64,000 nt of DNA from Candidatus Planktophila sp. (lineage in GTDB: Bacteria > Actinomycetota > Actinomycetes > Nanopelagicales > Nanopelagicaceae), in the NCBI GenBank assembly GCA_003569185.1, contig BGOJ01000006.1, forward strand, positions 114,675 through 178,674, written 5' to 3'. Every line of letters begins with the position of its first letter. Within the stretch, counting starts at the first letter, position 1. The translations under genes were made by a program, and so were the position numbers. This document shows positions 31,439 to 39,893 of this stretch, piece by piece. Below the pieces are notes generated by a model, which worked only from the letters and a program-made list of their open reading frames with translations, was not told the DNA's origin and ran no database searches.

Positions 31439-32149
31439 TTATTGGATCTGGGCTCCACCATCACGAGCCACTGAGGTATCTAGCTTGATACCTGGGCTCA
31501 TTGTGGAAGAGATTGTGGCTGACTTAATAAAACGTCCCTTTGATGAAGATGGCTTTGATCGCATTACCTCTTCAATAGCAGCTGCATAGTTCTCCGCTAA
31601 TTGTTCAGCGGTAAAAGATGTTTTACCAATTACAAAGTGAAGGTTTGAATTCTTATCAACACGGAACTCAATCTTTCCACCCTTAATATCGGTAACAGCC
31701 TTGGCAACATTGGTAGTTACAGTTCCAGTCTTTGGGTTTGGCATTAAACCGCGAGGTCCAAGAACTTTTCCAAGTCGGCCAACCTTTCCCATTAACTCAG
31801 GTGTTGAAACCACTGCGTCGTAATCAAGACGACCCTTTGCAACCTCATCAATTAATTCATCTGCACCAACAATGTCAGCACCAGCAGCACGTGCTTCTTC
31901 AGCGCGCTCGCCACCTGCGAAAACTAAAACTCTGGCAGTCTTACCAGTTCCATGTGGCAGGTTTACGGTAGAGCGGATCGCTTGATCAGCTTTCTTTGGA
32001 TCCACACCTAGAAATAGTGCAACATCAACAGTTGCATCGTATTTAACAGTTGAAGTCTCTTTAACCAACTGCATTGCCTCACCTGGCATATAAAGATTAT
32101 CTAATTTAATCTTTTCTGCCGCGGCCTTGTATTTCTTGCTTCGCTTCAT
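31439..32149 (-). CDS. rplA: 50S ribosomal protein L1
   Basis: L1 (236 aa) forms the mobile stalk at the E site and in many bacteria represses its own operon. The signature [20 protein letters not shown] is intact, with [18 protein letters not shown] following. A GAGGAGAAG ribosome site precedes the ATG, and a 10-bp hairpin lies just upstream (32168-32191). Confidence 0.98.
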   Translation of the reverse strand: MKRSKKYKAAAEKIKLDNLYMPGEAMQLVKETSTVKYDATVDVALFLGVDPKKADQAIRSTVNLPHGTGKTARVLVFAGGERAEEARAAGADIVGADELIDEVAKGRLDYDAVVSTPELMGKVGRLGKVLGPRGLMPNPKTGTVTTNVAKAVTDIKGGKIEFRVDKNSNLHFVIGKTSFTAEQLAENYAAAIEEVMRSKPSSSKGRFIKSATISSTMSPGIKLDTSVARDGGAQIQ

Positions 32150-32167
32150 TTCTTCTCCTCATTCATA

Positions 32168-32191
32168 AATCTTGAAAGGGTTTTCAAGATT
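32168..32191 (-). promoter_or_regulatory. Hairpin just upstream of rplA
   Basis: AATCTTGAAA and TTTCAAGATT are exact inverted 10-bp arms around a 4-nt loop, ending about 19 nt before the rplA start codon. No T-tract follows. It may influence rplA translation or mRNA processing between rplK and rplA. A link to L1 autoregulation is speculation. Confidence 0.5.
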
Positions 32192-32242
32192 GGGGTTGTG
32201 GTTTTTGCGAACCAGCGAGGTTCTCCCACATTTTTTATCTCT

Positions 32243-32674
32243 TTAGTTAGAGACAGTAATACCCATCGAACGGGCAGTACCGGCAATAATTCGAGATGCC
32301 ATCTCTAAGTCATTAGCATTTAGATCCACCATCTTTTGCTTGGCGATATCTTCAACTTGTGACTTAGTTAGATTAGCAACCTTATCTTTGTGAGGGATCG
32401 CAGATCCCTTTTCAATTCCAGCAGCTTTAAGAATCAAACGTGATGCTGGTGGAGTTTTTGTAATGAATGTGAATGAACGATCTTCGAAAACTGTGATCTC
32501 AACTGGGATGATGTTTCCTTTTTGACTCTCAGTTGCAGCGTTGTATGCCTTAACGAAGTCCATGATGTTCACACCATGCTGACCCAAAGCAGGACCAACC
32601 GGTGGTGCTGGTGTTGCAGCTCCAGCCTGAATCTGCAACTTAATAAGTGCGGTTACCTTCTTCTTCGGTGCCAT
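32243..32674 (-). CDS. rplK: 50S ribosomal protein L11
   Basis: L11 (143 aa) forms the GTPase-associated centre and is needed for RelA-dependent stringent signalling. The N-terminal domain ([20 protein letters not shown], then [13 protein letters not shown]) and the C-terminal RNA-binding domain ([20 protein letters not shown]) are clear. It lies 22 nt after nusG; a 93-nt gap with hairpins separates it from rplA. Confidence 0.98.
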   Translation of the reverse strand: MAPKKKVTALIKLQIQAGAATPAPPVGPALGQHGVNIMDFVKAYNAATESQKGNIIPVEITVFEDRSFTFITKTPPASRLILKAAGIEKGSAIPHKDKVANLTKSQVEDIAKQKMVDLNANDLEMASRIIAGTARSMGITVSN

Positions 32675-32696
32675 GTTTTTTCCTTTTCTCTTCTAG

Positions 32697-33413
32697 TTAA
32701 ATCTTCTGAACTTGGTGGAATGAAAGCTCGACTGGAGTTTCGCGGCCGAAAATAGAAACCAATACCTTTAACTTCGCTTGCTCTGGCATGATTTCAGAGA
32801 TTGTGGCTGGCAGAGTTGCAAATGGACCATCCATAACAGTGATTGATTCACCGATTGAATAATCAACATCCTTCATTGCAATCTTGCCATCCTTCTTCAA
32901 TGGACGTGGTGCAAGAATGTTTTCAACCTCAGCCAAGGTAAGTGGTGATGGATGATGAGCGTTACCAACAAAGCCAGTAACTCCTGGTGTGTTTCTAACA
33001 CATGACCAAGATTCATCAGTTAACTCCATACGAACTAATACATAGCCAGGGAATACGTTGCGCTTTACAACCTTGATTGCGCCATTCTTAAGTTCACGAA
33101 CCTCTTCCTCTGGAACCTCAATCTGAAATATGAAATCCTCCATATTTAAAGATTGGATTCGGTTTACTAAATTTCCTTTAACCTTCTTTTCATATCCGGC
33201 GTAGGAGTGAACAACAAACCACTCACCTGGGGCGTTGCGAAGAGCAGCTCTAAATTCAGCATTCTCATCATTTTCCTCAACTGCGCTCTCTTCCACCACA
33301 TCTTCAATTACAGGTGCGATTACCTCTTCAATTACCGGCGCTGTTTCAGTAACTGCCAAGGCTGCTTCAAATGCATCCACTGGTGGATTAGCTGGCGTAT
33401 CAATTGACATCAT
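32697..33413 (-). CDS. nusG: Transcription termination/antitermination factor NusG
   Basis: NusG (238 aa) binds RNA polymerase and links it to Rho or to the leading ribosome through S10. An acidic extension (about residues 1-55), usual in Actinobacteria, precedes the NGN domain ([37 protein letters not shown]). The KOW motif near the end reads [16 protein letters not shown]. Two adjacent ATG codons make the exact first residue uncertain by one. Confidence 0.97.
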   Translation of the reverse strand: MMSIDTPANPPVDAFEAALAVTETAPVIEEVIAPVIEDVVEESAVEENDENAEFRAALRNAPGEWFVVHSYAGYEKKVKGNLVNRIQSLNMEDFIFQIEVPEEEVRELKNGAIKVVKRNVFPGYVLVRMELTDESWSCVRNTPGVTGFVGNAHHPSPLTLAEVENILAPRPLKKDGKIAMKDVDYSIGESITVMDGPFATLPATISEIMPEQAKLKVLVSIFGRETPVELSFHQVQKI

Positions 33414-33427
33414 TTTTCCTATTCGCC

Positions 33428-33652
33428 TTAGCCAAAAATCCAGAAAGTTATTTTGGTCAAAATTAGATCAAAAGTTGAAACTACTAAAATAATAAATCCA
33501 ACGAAAACTAAAACTACAGCTGTGTATGTTGTAAGTTGATTACGGGTTGGCCAAACAACTTTGCTTAACTCGGAGATAACTTGGCGATAGAACAGGCCAA
33601 TGCGACCGAAGATGCCCTTGGCTTCTTCAGTTGAGACGATCTCTTCGCTCAT
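33428..33652 (-). CDS. secE: Sec translocon subunit SecE
   Basis: SecE (74 aa) is the single-span clamp of the SecYEG channel. The amphipathic helix and hinge [20 protein letters not shown] is followed by one membrane segment (about residues 43-65). The length is typical of the short Gram-positive form. It precedes nusG by 14 nt and follows tRNA-Trp. Confidence 0.96.
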   Translation of the reverse strand: MSEEIVSTEEAKGIFGRIGLFYRQVISELSKVVWPTRNQLTTYTAVVLVFVGFIILVVSTFDLILTKITFWIFG

Positions 33653-33706
33653 CTACCTTTTCCTTTACTCGTTATCTTTCTTAACCAACTTCTTACCTAT
33701 TACTTG

Positions 33707-33780
33707 CAGGGCAGGAGGGACTCGAACCCCCAACCGGCCGCTTTGGAGACGGCAACTCTAGCCAATTGAGCTACTGCCCT
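33707..33780 (-). tRNA. trnW: tRNA-Trp (anticodon CCA)
   Basis: The minus strand folds as a cloverleaf: acceptor AGGGCAG/CTGCCCT, D-arm GCTC...GAGT, anticodon stem GCCGT/GCGGC with loop CTCCAAA, and T-arm GGGGG/CCCTC with loop TTCGAGT. The 3' CCA is not encoded (CAA follows). tRNA-Trp directly upstream of secE-nusG is common in Actinobacteria. Confidence 0.96.
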
Positions 33781-33835
33781 TCGTCCCGAATTAAGGCATG
33801 AAAAATCATGACCTAATACAAGCGCCGGGGGCGAA

Positions 33836-33864
33836 ATTGTAGGCGGGTTACTCAGAAAGGTAAA
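33836..33864 (-). promoter_or_regulatory. Promoter of tRNA-Trp and secE-nusG
   Basis: Minus strand: TTTACC (33864-33859), a 17-bp spacer, TACAAT (33841-33836). The start would fall near 33829, about 49 nt before the mature tRNA. An inverted repeat CTCAG/CTGAG (33851-33855 and 33866-33870) surrounds the -35 hexamer and could be an operator, though the arms are short. Confidence 0.6.
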
Positions 33865-33917
33865 ACTGAGATAAATGGTAAGCCAGTTTTAAGCGTAGAT
33901 GGCAGACTTAAGCCCCC

Positions 33918-35132
33918 ATGAGCGCATCTGAAAAACCAAGAGTTTCAAAACGAATAGCAGCAATTGCAGAGTCTGCAACTCTTGCCGTTGATAGCAAAGC
34001 CAAAGCATTAAAAGCAGCTGGGCGTCCAGTTATTGGTTTTGGTGCGGGTGAACCAGATTTTCCAACTCCTGATTACATTGTTAATGCTGCAATTGAAGCG
34101 GCAAAACTTCCGGCAAATCATCGTTACACACCAACACCAGGATTGCCTGAATTACGGGATGCAATTGTTAAGAAAACTAAACGAGATTCAAATTATGAAA
34201 TTACCGCCGATCAGGTATTAGTTACCAATGGTGGCAAGCAATCTGTTTATCAATCATTCGCATCAGTTCTAGATCCAGGTGATGAAGTACTTCTGCCTTC
34301 ACCTTTTTGGACTACATACCCTGAGTGCATCAAATTAGCCGGCGGCAAGGCGGTTGAAGTTTTTGCTGATGAGTCCCAAAATTATTTAGTCTCAGTTGCG
34401 CAGTTAGAGAAAGCTTTAACTCCAAAAACTAAGGTACTTCTATTCTGCTCACCATCTAATCCAACTGGATCGGTTTACTCACCTGCGCAGGTAAAGGAAA
34501 TCGGTGAGTGGGCATTAAAAAATAATCTTTGGGTAATCACTGATGAAATTTATGAACACCTTCTATATGACGGAGCTAAGTCTCCAAGTATTTGTGTGGC
34601 AGTACCAGAGCTTGCCGATCGCACCATAATTATTAATGGCGTAGCTAAGACCTATGCGATGACTGGTTGGCGCGTGGGCTGGATGATTGGTCCGAAAGAT
34701 TTGATAAAGGCTGCTACAAATCTGCAGTCACACTTGTCTTCAAATGTTTCAAATGTTTCCCAACGTGCTGCAATTGCTGCCCTTACTGGTGACCTATCTG
34801 CTGTTCACAAGATGGGCGAAGCTTTTGATCGCAGACGTAAATTAATTGTTAAATTACTAAATGAGATCCCTGGCGTTAGCTGTCCAACGCCAACAGGTGC
34901 TTTCTATGTTTATCCATCGGTTAAGGGTGTGCTTGGAAAAACTATTAGAGGTAAGACTCCAAAAACGTCAGCTGAGTTAGCGACATTAATTTTGGATGAG
35001 GTGGAGGTAGCAGCTGTTCCAGGTGAAGCTTTTGGTCCTTCTGGTTACCTTCGATTTTCTTATGCACTAGGAGATGAAGATATTGTTGAAGGTATTGGCA
35101 GAGTAAAAACACTTTTGAGTGAAGCTATTTAA
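33918..35132 (+). CDS. Class I PLP aminotransferase (aspartate aminotransferase type)
   Basis: A 404-aa fold-type I aminotransferase that moves amino groups between amino acids and 2-oxoacids. Landmarks: [13 protein letters not shown] (43-55), the aromatic stacking region [10 protein letters not shown] (126-135), SNPTG (180-184), [11 protein letters not shown] and the PLP-binding lysine K244 in [16 protein letters not shown]. The substrate-carboxylate arginine is near the end in [10 protein letters not shown]. The close match to the bacterial Ib aspartate aminotransferases favours aspartate/glutamate, but substrate use cannot be fixed from sequence. Its last 4 nt overlap the convergent murB. 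Confidence 0.9.
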   Translation: MSASEKPRVSKRIAAIAESATLAVDSKAKALKAAGRPVIGFGAGEPDFPTPDYIVNAAIEAAKLPANHRYTPTPGLPELRDAIVKKTKRDSNYEITADQVLVTNGGKQSVYQSFASVLDPGDEVLLPSPFWTTYPECIKLAGGKAVEVFADESQNYLVSVAQLEKALTPKTKVLLFCSPSNPTGSVYSPAQVKEIGEWALKNNLWVITDEIYEHLLYDGAKSPSICVAVPELADRTIIINGVAKTYAMTGWRVGWMIGPKDLIKAATNLQSHLSSNVSNVSQRAAIAALTGDLSAVHKMGEAFDRRRKLIVKLLNEIPGVSCPTPTGAFYVYPSVKGVLGKTIRGKTPKTSAELATLILDEVEVAAVPGEAFGPSGYLRFSYALGDEDIVEGIGRVKTLLSEAI

Positions 35133-36154
35133 TTTAAATCAAGCCCAACTAATTGCACCTCAGCCTCTAATTTAATTCCAAACTTTTCAAAGACCTTCGC
35201 CCTGGCCATTTTGGCTAATTCAATTATGTCATCGGCAGTTGCATCACCTGAGTTTGTTAAAGCCAAAACATGTTTATTTGAAATTTGCGCACCAGCTATT
35301 TTTTCACCCTTACTGACTCCGGCATGCTCCATTAACCAAGCAGCTGAGGTTTTAACTCTGCCATCTGATTGGGGCCAACGCGGAGCATCAGTTGGCAACT
35401 TATCTGCCACATCTTTAGTAAGAATTGGATTAACAAAAAAAGATCCAGCAGAGTTTGAATTAACATCAGTTGAATTAATTAACATTCCCTTACGGCCACG
35501 AAGTTCAAGAACTGCTTTACGTACCTTCATAACTGGCGCTCTATCACCCAGGCTGACTGATAAATAATTAGCTAACTCTGCATAGGTAATTGGCAGCGAC
35601 ATCTCACCTTTTCGAAGTTGAAAGGTCACATTTAAAATTACATAACGGCCAGCATCCTCTTTAAATGCTGAGTTGCGATAAGAAAAATGACATTGCTCGT
35701 TTGTGAAAGTTATGACCTCACCTTTTTTACGATCATATGCTTTAACCCTGGCAATAGTTTCACTTACCTCATGTCCATAAGCGCCAATATTTTGAATCGG
35801 TGCTCCCCCAACAGTTCCTGGAATTCCACTTAGGGATTCAAGATCAGCAAATCCTTTTTCAATCGTTTGCTCAACAAATTTATCCCAATCCTCCCCAGCT
35901 GAAACTTCAATCATTCCACCACTGCATGCGTCGTAATCAAGAGCATTACCTTTACTCTCGACTCGAATTACAGTGCCAGCAAATCCGGCATCGCTAATTA
36001 ATAAGTTAGAGCCACCACCTAATATCAATACTTTTTCACCAGCTTTATCGGCAGCTTTCACAAACTCAACTAATTCATCTTCAGTATGTGCATGGACAAT
36101 TTTTTGCGCAGGGCCACCAACCTTTAATGTGGTGAAATTAGATAACTGCTCCAT
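35129..36154 (-). CDS. murB: UDP-N-acetylenolpyruvoylglucosamine reductase
   Basis: MurB (341 aa) reduces UDP-GlcNAc-enolpyruvate to UDP-MurNAc with NADPH and FAD, the second step of peptidoglycan synthesis. The FAD-binding domain shows [20 protein letters not shown] and [19 protein letters not shown]. Catalytic residues lie in [10 protein letters not shown], in the serine motif [10 protein letters not shown] and in the final glutamate of [10 protein letters not shown]. It ends convergently with the aminotransferase and follows the gene at 36164-36850 by 9 nt. Confidence 0.97.
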   Translation of the reverse strand: MEQLSNFTTLKVGGPAQKIVHAHTEDELVEFVKAADKAGEKVLILGGGSNLLISDAGFAGTVIRVESKGNALDYDACSGGMIEVSAGEDWDKFVEQTIEKGFADLESLSGIPGTVGGAPIQNIGAYGHEVSETIARVKAYDRKKGEVITFTNEQCHFSYRNSAFKEDAGRYVILNVTFQLRKGEMSLPITYAELANYLSVSLGDRAPVMKVRKAVLELRGRKGMLINSTDVNSNSAGSFFVNPILTKDVADKLPTDAPRWPQSDGRVKTSAAWLMEHAGVSKGEKIAGAQISNKHVLALTNSGDATADDIIELAKMARAKVFEKFGIKLEAEVQLVGLDLN

Positions 36155-36163
36155 TAGATAAGC

Positions 36164-36850
36164 CTACCGACGTGGTGAGAGGATCTCATTTTTTCCTCTA
36201 AACCGATCCAGAATTCTTTGATAATTCTTACGTGAGTTCTTATCTCGATAATCAGGATCAACATCGTGATAACCATGATGCCTGCCTTGAGATAGTGGTA
36301 GATCTATCTGCAGTAATTTTCCACCAGCATCCCTGATTGCAAGTGATAACTCTAAATCTGCATTTCGATAGTACTTCGCACTTGGATTTGCTCCACCAGC
36401 TGAAATTGCAAACTTACGATCTAAGGCAAAGTAATAACCAAATAACACATCAACCTCACCGGCGCCTTTATCGGTGGTAGTTCGCCATTCATCCTCAAGA
36501 TTTATCAATCCACCTTTCCAGCCAACGCCCTGATACCCAGCTTCTAGCGATTGAAGAGTTTGTGGAATTGGATCTGCTGTAAAGGTTGTGGAGGTGTCCA
36601 TAATAAGTAAGTAATCCTCACTGCAGGTATTAAGGAAATGATTAATGACATTTCCCCAGCCAAGTGGGTTTTTCTCTTGGGTAAGGCTTACTTGTTTTGA
36701 ATCAAATAGGTCAGGTGAGATCCAATTACTTTTCCCATTGGCATAGATACTTACAGGAGTTTTGGTCTTGCTTGTAATTGAATCAACACAGGTGATTAAA
36801 TCTTCAGTAAAGCCCTCTGCGATTAAACAGATGCGAATTGACCCAGCCAT
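36164..36850 (-). CDS. Glycosyltransferase-like protein (GT-A fold)
   Basis: A 228-aa soluble protein resembling family 2 glycosyltransferases. It opens with a beta strand (IRICLIAEGF), has NPLGWGNVINHFLNTC and then LLIMDTSTTF at 81-90, where a single D85 stands in place of a full DxD. A late acidic motif NADLELSLAIRDAGGKL (163-179) resembles the acceptor-side ED motif, and GRHHGYHDVDPDYRDKNSRK follows. The weak DxD leaves activity uncertain. It lies between rpmG and murB on the same strand, suggesting cell-wall glycan work by position only. Confidence 0.65.
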   Translation of the reverse strand: MAGSIRICLIAEGFTEDLITCVDSITSKTKTPVSIYANGKSNWISPDLFDSKQVSLTQEKNPLGWGNVINHFLNTCSEDYLLIMDTSTTFTADPIPQTLQSLEAGYQGVGWKGGLINLEDEWRTTTDKGAGEVDVLFGYYFALDRKFAISAGGANPSAKYYRNADLELSLAIRDAGGKLLQIDLPLSQGRHHGYHDVDPDYRDKNSRKNYQRILDRFRGKNEILSPRR

Positions 36851-36863
36851 TGGCGGGTTTTAA

Positions 36864-37034
36864 TTAACGAGTTTCGCGGTGAAGCTGTGAAGACTTACAG
36901 CGAGGACAGAACTTCTTAAGTTCCAAACGATCTGGATCATTACGACGATTTTTGCGAGTGATGTAGTTACGCTCTTTGCACTCAACACATGCCATTGTAA
37001 TTTTTGGACGAACATCTGCGCTTTTACTTGCCAT
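36864..37034 (-). CDS. rpmG: 50S ribosomal protein L33
   Basis: L33 (56 aa) is a zinc-ribbon protein near the E site. It reads [20 protein letters not shown], then [20 protein letters not shown] and ends SSQLHRETR, with cysteine pairs CVEC and CPRC (C+ form). An AGGAG ribosome site lies 7 nt upstream of the ATG. It follows tRNA-Thr and tRNA-Met. Confidence 0.96.
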   Translation of the reverse strand: MASKSADVRPKITMACVECKERNYITRKNRRNDPDRLELKKFCPRCKSSQLHRETR

Positions 37035-37061
37035 GGTTGAGCTCCTAGCCTTGTAGTTAAA

Positions 37062-37077
37062 TTAACGTAATCGTTAA
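37062..37077. promoter_or_regulatory. Inverted repeat upstream of rpmG
   Basis: TTAACG and CGTTAA are exact 6-bp arms around TAAT, 28 nt from the rpmG start. The minus strand also reads TACGTT here, a possible -10 box. It could be an operator or part of an rpmG promoter; evidence is limited to symmetry and position. Confidence 0.35.
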
Positions 37078-37148
37078 CTTATTCGTTGGGTGAGGTTACC
37101 TGACCCCCACCATTTACTGAAATTGGTGCGTATTTCTATCTTTTGTTC

Positions 37149-37225
37149 TGGTAGCGGAGGCGGGATTTGAACCCACGACACAGCGATTATGAGCCGCTTG
37201 CTCTACCAAGCTGAGCTACCCCGCC
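37149..37225 (-). tRNA. trnM: tRNA-Met (anticodon CAT)
   Basis: Minus-strand cloverleaf: acceptor GGCGGGG/CTCCGCT with G-T pairs, D-arm GCTC...GAGC, anticodon stem AGCGG/TCGCT with loop CTCATAA, and T-arm GTGGG/CCCGC. The 3' CCA is encoded. The first pair is G-T rather than the C-A mismatch of an initiator, so an elongator tRNA-Met is favoured; a tRNA-Ile with modified CAT is not fully excluded. Confidence 0.92.
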
Positions 37226-37257
37226 AAACTTAACTTTCAATATTTATTTTTTGTTCG

Positions 37258-37330
37258 AGCCCCCTAACGGAATCGAACCGTTGACCTTTTCCTTACCATG
37301 GAAACACTCTACCGACTGAGCTAAGGGGGC
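37258..37330 (-). tRNA. trnT: tRNA-Thr (anticodon GGT)
   Basis: Minus-strand cloverleaf: acceptor GCCCCCT/AGGGGGC, D-arm GCTC...GAGT, anticodon stem TTTCC/GGAAA with loop ATGGTAA, and T-loop TTCGATT. The 3' CCA is not encoded. It is followed by tRNA-Met 32 nt downstream and then rpmG. Confidence 0.95.
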
Positions 37331-37343
37331 GAAGTGCTGGCTA

Positions 37344-37349
37344 AGGATA
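37344..37349 (-). promoter_or_regulatory. -10 box of the tRNA-Thr/tRNA-Met/rpmG unit
   Basis: TATCCT on the minus strand lies 13 nt before the 5' end of tRNA-Thr, a suitable distance for transcription to start just upstream of the tRNA. No good -35 hexamer is seen at 16-18 bp. Confidence 0.45.
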
Positions 37350-37385
37350 CAACCCGGCTTTATTAAACACGAATTGAAGGCTTAA

Positions 37386-38780
37386 TTACTTTAAGTAAGC
37401 CTTGCTTGCAATCTCAATACGCCTATTTTTATAAGCAGAAGAAGCACCTAGTAGCAGATGCTCAAATGGATTTCCGCTCTTTATTAATTTACCTAGTTGC
37501 TCACTTTCATTTCCTTCAAAGGTTTTAATCTCTGAAGTATTTGCGACCTTCACCTCTTTATGAGGCTTGATCATTCGATAAATTACCGTCAGTAGTTGTA
37601 ACCCAGAATAAACAGTGCCTCGCCAGCCTCTGCCAAAAATATTTTGTAGTTTTAACTTAAATAATGTTTTAGAGATTTCATTATTAACATTAGTAGGCTT
37701 ATTGATTAAGTCTTTGAATATCTTTGCCACTTCAGCTGCCCCGGTGACCTGCGGCAGTTTGCTGCAATTTCTAGCTAACTCTTCCCTTACATTAGGATCG
37801 GCAAGTTTAGAAACCATAATTGTTATTTGATCTAACTTTGATTGATCCACCGTCAAAGCCACCTGATTATCGGCTGCCCACCTAGCCCTTTCACCCTGGT
37901 TATCTGTGCCTCTTACATTAGGAATAAACGCGGTTGGAATGTTTGCAGCTAACTCTTCATGCACACTGTTATAGCCAGCAGCGCAGATCGCAGCATCAAA
38001 TGCACTTAAGACATTTGCTAGTGGAAAATGTCTAATTACTTTTATATCAAGGCCTGCTGGTGCAAGATTTTTACCAGTTGAATCGATAGGTTCTTTTGTT
38101 AGAACCACTTGCAAATTTGGCCAAGGAATCAAACCTTTTAATGCCGCTGTCATTTTGGCATTTAAGTCAGCCTCACCAATTCCGAGTTGCACTAATACTG
38201 CAGGACGGGATTGATCTAAACCAAGCAAACTTCTTGCGGCAACTTTATCGAGTGAGGTTTGTCGGTTATAAATTGATATTGGTTTAACTAAAGTTGAATC
38301 AGACCTTCCTACAGTTGGACCTTTGTCATAACTTTGTCCAAAATCTCCCGGGGTAATAATCAAATCCATCATCTTTGATTGTAGATTTAGTAAATATCTT
38401 TGAGAAGTTTTTTGCCAAAATCCCCTACGAACCCAAACTAATTTCACCTTTGGTCTAATACTTTTTATTCCTATAATTCCTGGGTATGGCACTACGCCAT
38501 CAAAACTCACAATTTTTGCATCCGTCTCATCTATTAAGGCAACAATTCGATCCCGTAAATATTTATCCCATTCAAATCGACCCATCCATTTTCGATCACG
38601 ACCTGGGACATACTCAAAATTTACATTTGCAATTTTGGGCACTTCAACTACACCTGAAGCCATCGAAATGATAATCGGGTTTGCGAAATCCTTTAATTCA
38701 GATGCAACCGCACTAGCTCTAGTCAAGTGCCCCATGCCTATTCCATTACTTGTCGCTAGAATAATGGTTGGCTTAGTCAT
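37386..38780 (-). CDS. MurG-like glycosyltransferase (GT-B fold)
   Basis: A 464-aa GT-B type glycosyltransferase. The N-terminus MTKPTIILATSNGIGMGHLT has the glycine-rich donor/acceptor loop of MurG and related enzymes, and the C-terminal domain carries AAICAAGYNSVHEELAANIP, the nucleotide-sugar region. About 100 residues beyond the core form an extra C-terminal part of unknown role. The start at 38780 was chosen because a -10 box TATACT lies six bases upstream (leaderless) and the fold begins there; an ATG at 38831 would add 17 residues. Acceptor and sugar are unknown. MurG itself is unlikely, as the gene lies away from the division cluster. Confidence 0.75.
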   Translation of the reverse strand: MTKPTIILATSNGIGMGHLTRASAVASELKDFANPIIISMASGVVEVPKIANVNFEYVPGRDRKWMGRFEWDKYLRDRIVALIDETDAKIVSFDGVVPYPGIIGIKSIRPKVKLVWVRRGFWQKTSQRYLLNLQSKMMDLIITPGDFGQSYDKGPTVGRSDSTLVKPISIYNRQTSLDKVAARSLLGLDQSRPAVLVQLGIGEADLNAKMTAALKGLIPWPNLQVVLTKEPIDSTGKNLAPAGLDIKVIRHFPLANVLSAFDAAICAAGYNSVHEELAANIPTAFIPNVRGTDNQGERARWAADNQVALTVDQSKLDQITIMVSKLADPNVREELARNCSKLPQVTGAAEVAKIFKDLINKPTNVNNEISKTLFKLKLQNIFGRGWRGTVYSGLQLLTVIYRMIKPHKEVKVANTSEIKTFEGNESEQLGKLIKSGNPFEHLLLGASSAYKNRRIEIASKAYLK

Positions 38781-38786
38781 GAAATT

Positions 38787-38812
38787 AGTATAACTGCAAC
38801 CAAAGTTAGGAT
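38787..38812. promoter_or_regulatory. Compact divergent leaderless promoters
   Basis: Minus strand: TATACT (38792-38787), six bases, then ATG at 38780. Plus strand: TAGGAT (38807-38812), six bases, then ATG at 38819. Both genes are served within a 38-bp gap, and neither has a convincing ribosome site. Confidence 0.55.
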
Positions 38813-38818
38813 GCTCGA

Positions 38819-39745
38819 ATGAGAACCGCACTATTGCTCGTAATTTTGGTATTACAAATATTTACTCTGTTATATCTAATTCGCACAGCAAGAAATCTTG
38901 GTACGAAAGCCACTAAAAATCATCGGGAATTGATGGAGAACATCAACATGCTTCGCGCTAGTGGTAGGAGCAATATTCTTAATCATCTTGCTGTGCCAAA
39001 TACTAAAGAATTTAGAAATGTAAGTTGGGATCATGTAATTTCTTTAACTAGCCATCCGGCTAGATTTTCAACACTTGACATTGCGCTAGATCAACTACTA
39101 AATCAACATTTGATTCCTAAGCAGATATATCTAAATATTGCTCAATCAGACTTAGACAAACTGCCCCCTGCAATTAAGGATTTAGAGGCGGGCGGGATTC
39201 TTAAGATTAATTCTTGCGCTGATTTAGGTCCTGGAAAGAAGTTAATTCCAACTTTAAAGCTAGAGGAAAATCTACCTATTATTGTTGTTGATGATGATTT
39301 GTTTTTTGAAACAGATCTAACGCTTAAATTAATGGTTCAGCATCACCTAACACCTAAAAGCATCATTGCCTCTAGGGTTCACAAAGTCGCTTATGAATCA
39401 GATGGGAGTATCGCCTCTTATAGTAAGTGGGCGAAGAATTACTCACTTTCAAATGGTCCAGATGTGGATTTCTTTGCCACCTCAGGTGCTGGCACCTTAT
39501 ATAAAAAGGAATTTTTCCATAAAGATGTTTTAGATGAAGAAACCTATAAGTCATTATCACTGCACACTGATGATCTATGGTGGTACGTACAAAGCAAACG
39601 AGCTGGCGTAACAACCAAGCGAATGCCCGGCTATAGCAAATTAGAGTTTATTACTGGCACGCAAGAAGATGGTTTATGGAATACCGGTAATCAAAATAGA
39701 AATGATCCAAATTTAAAATCTTTGCTAAATAAGTACTCTCTTTAA
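38819..39745 (+). CDS. Membrane-anchored GT-A glycosyltransferase
   Basis: A 308-aa protein with one N-terminal membrane segment (residues 4-20) followed by a GT-A-like domain. Landmarks: VISLTSHPARF (73-83), DLGPGKKLIPTLKLEENLP (135-153) and the metal-binding DxD-type motif VVDDDLFFE (157-164), then HTDDLWWYVQSKRAG (249-263) as the likely acceptor/base region. Family members with a DYGPATKLIP-like motif modify surface polysaccharides. The domain appears to face the cytoplasm or membrane surface depending on topology, which cannot be settled here. It pairs divergently with the MurG-like gene. Confidence 0.72.
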   Translation: MRTALLLVILVLQIFTLLYLIRTARNLGTKATKNHRELMENINMLRASGRSNILNHLAVPNTKEFRNVSWDHVISLTSHPARFSTLDIALDQLLNQHLIPKQIYLNIAQSDLDKLPPAIKDLEAGGILKINSCADLGPGKKLIPTLKLEENLPIIVVDDDLFFETDLTLKLMVQHHLTPKSIIASRVHKVAYESDGSIASYSKWAKNYSLSNGPDVDFFATSGAGTLYKKEFFHKDVLDEETYKSLSLHTDDLWWYVQSKRAGVTTKRMPGYSKLEFITGTQEDGLWNTGNQNRNDPNLKSLLNKYSL

Positions 39746-39750
39746 TTTCT

Positions 39751-39835
39751 TGGTGGCGGGTGAAGGATTTGAACCTTCGAAGGCAGAGCCGGGGGATTTA
39801 CAGTCCCCTCCCATTGGCCGCTCGGGCAACCCGCC
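39751..39835 (-). tRNA. trnY: tRNA-Tyr (anticodon GTA)
   Basis: Minus-strand class II tRNA: acceptor GGCGGGT/ACCCGCC, D-arm CCCG..., anticodon stem GGGGA/TCCCC with loop CTGTAAA, a long variable arm and T-loop TTCAAAT. The CCA end is encoded. Its 3' end is 5 nt from the stop codon of the plus-strand glycosyltransferase gene. Confidence 0.96.
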
Positions 39836-39855
39836 AGGATTGTTAAGCGCGGTGA

Positions 39856-39885
39856 AGTGTAAAGCCTGACTACTTGTTATGCCAA
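39856..39885 (-). promoter_or_regulatory. Promoter of tRNA-Tyr
   Basis: Minus strand: TTGGCA (39885-39880), an 18-bp spacer, TACACT (39861-39856). Transcription would start near 39849, about 14 nt before the tRNA. This is the best two-box promoter match seen in the window. Confidence 0.7.
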
Positions 39886-39893
39886 AAGTTCAA

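Noticed and set aside
33842..33917. A promoter for the aminotransferase gene at 33918
   Set aside because: Several TANNNT-like hexamers occur (for example TAGATG), but none has a fitting distance, a -35 partner or a clear link to the start.
37386..38780. Calling the MurG-like gene murG
   Set aside because: It has a C-terminal extension and an unusual position, with no division genes nearby, so only the fold is claimed.
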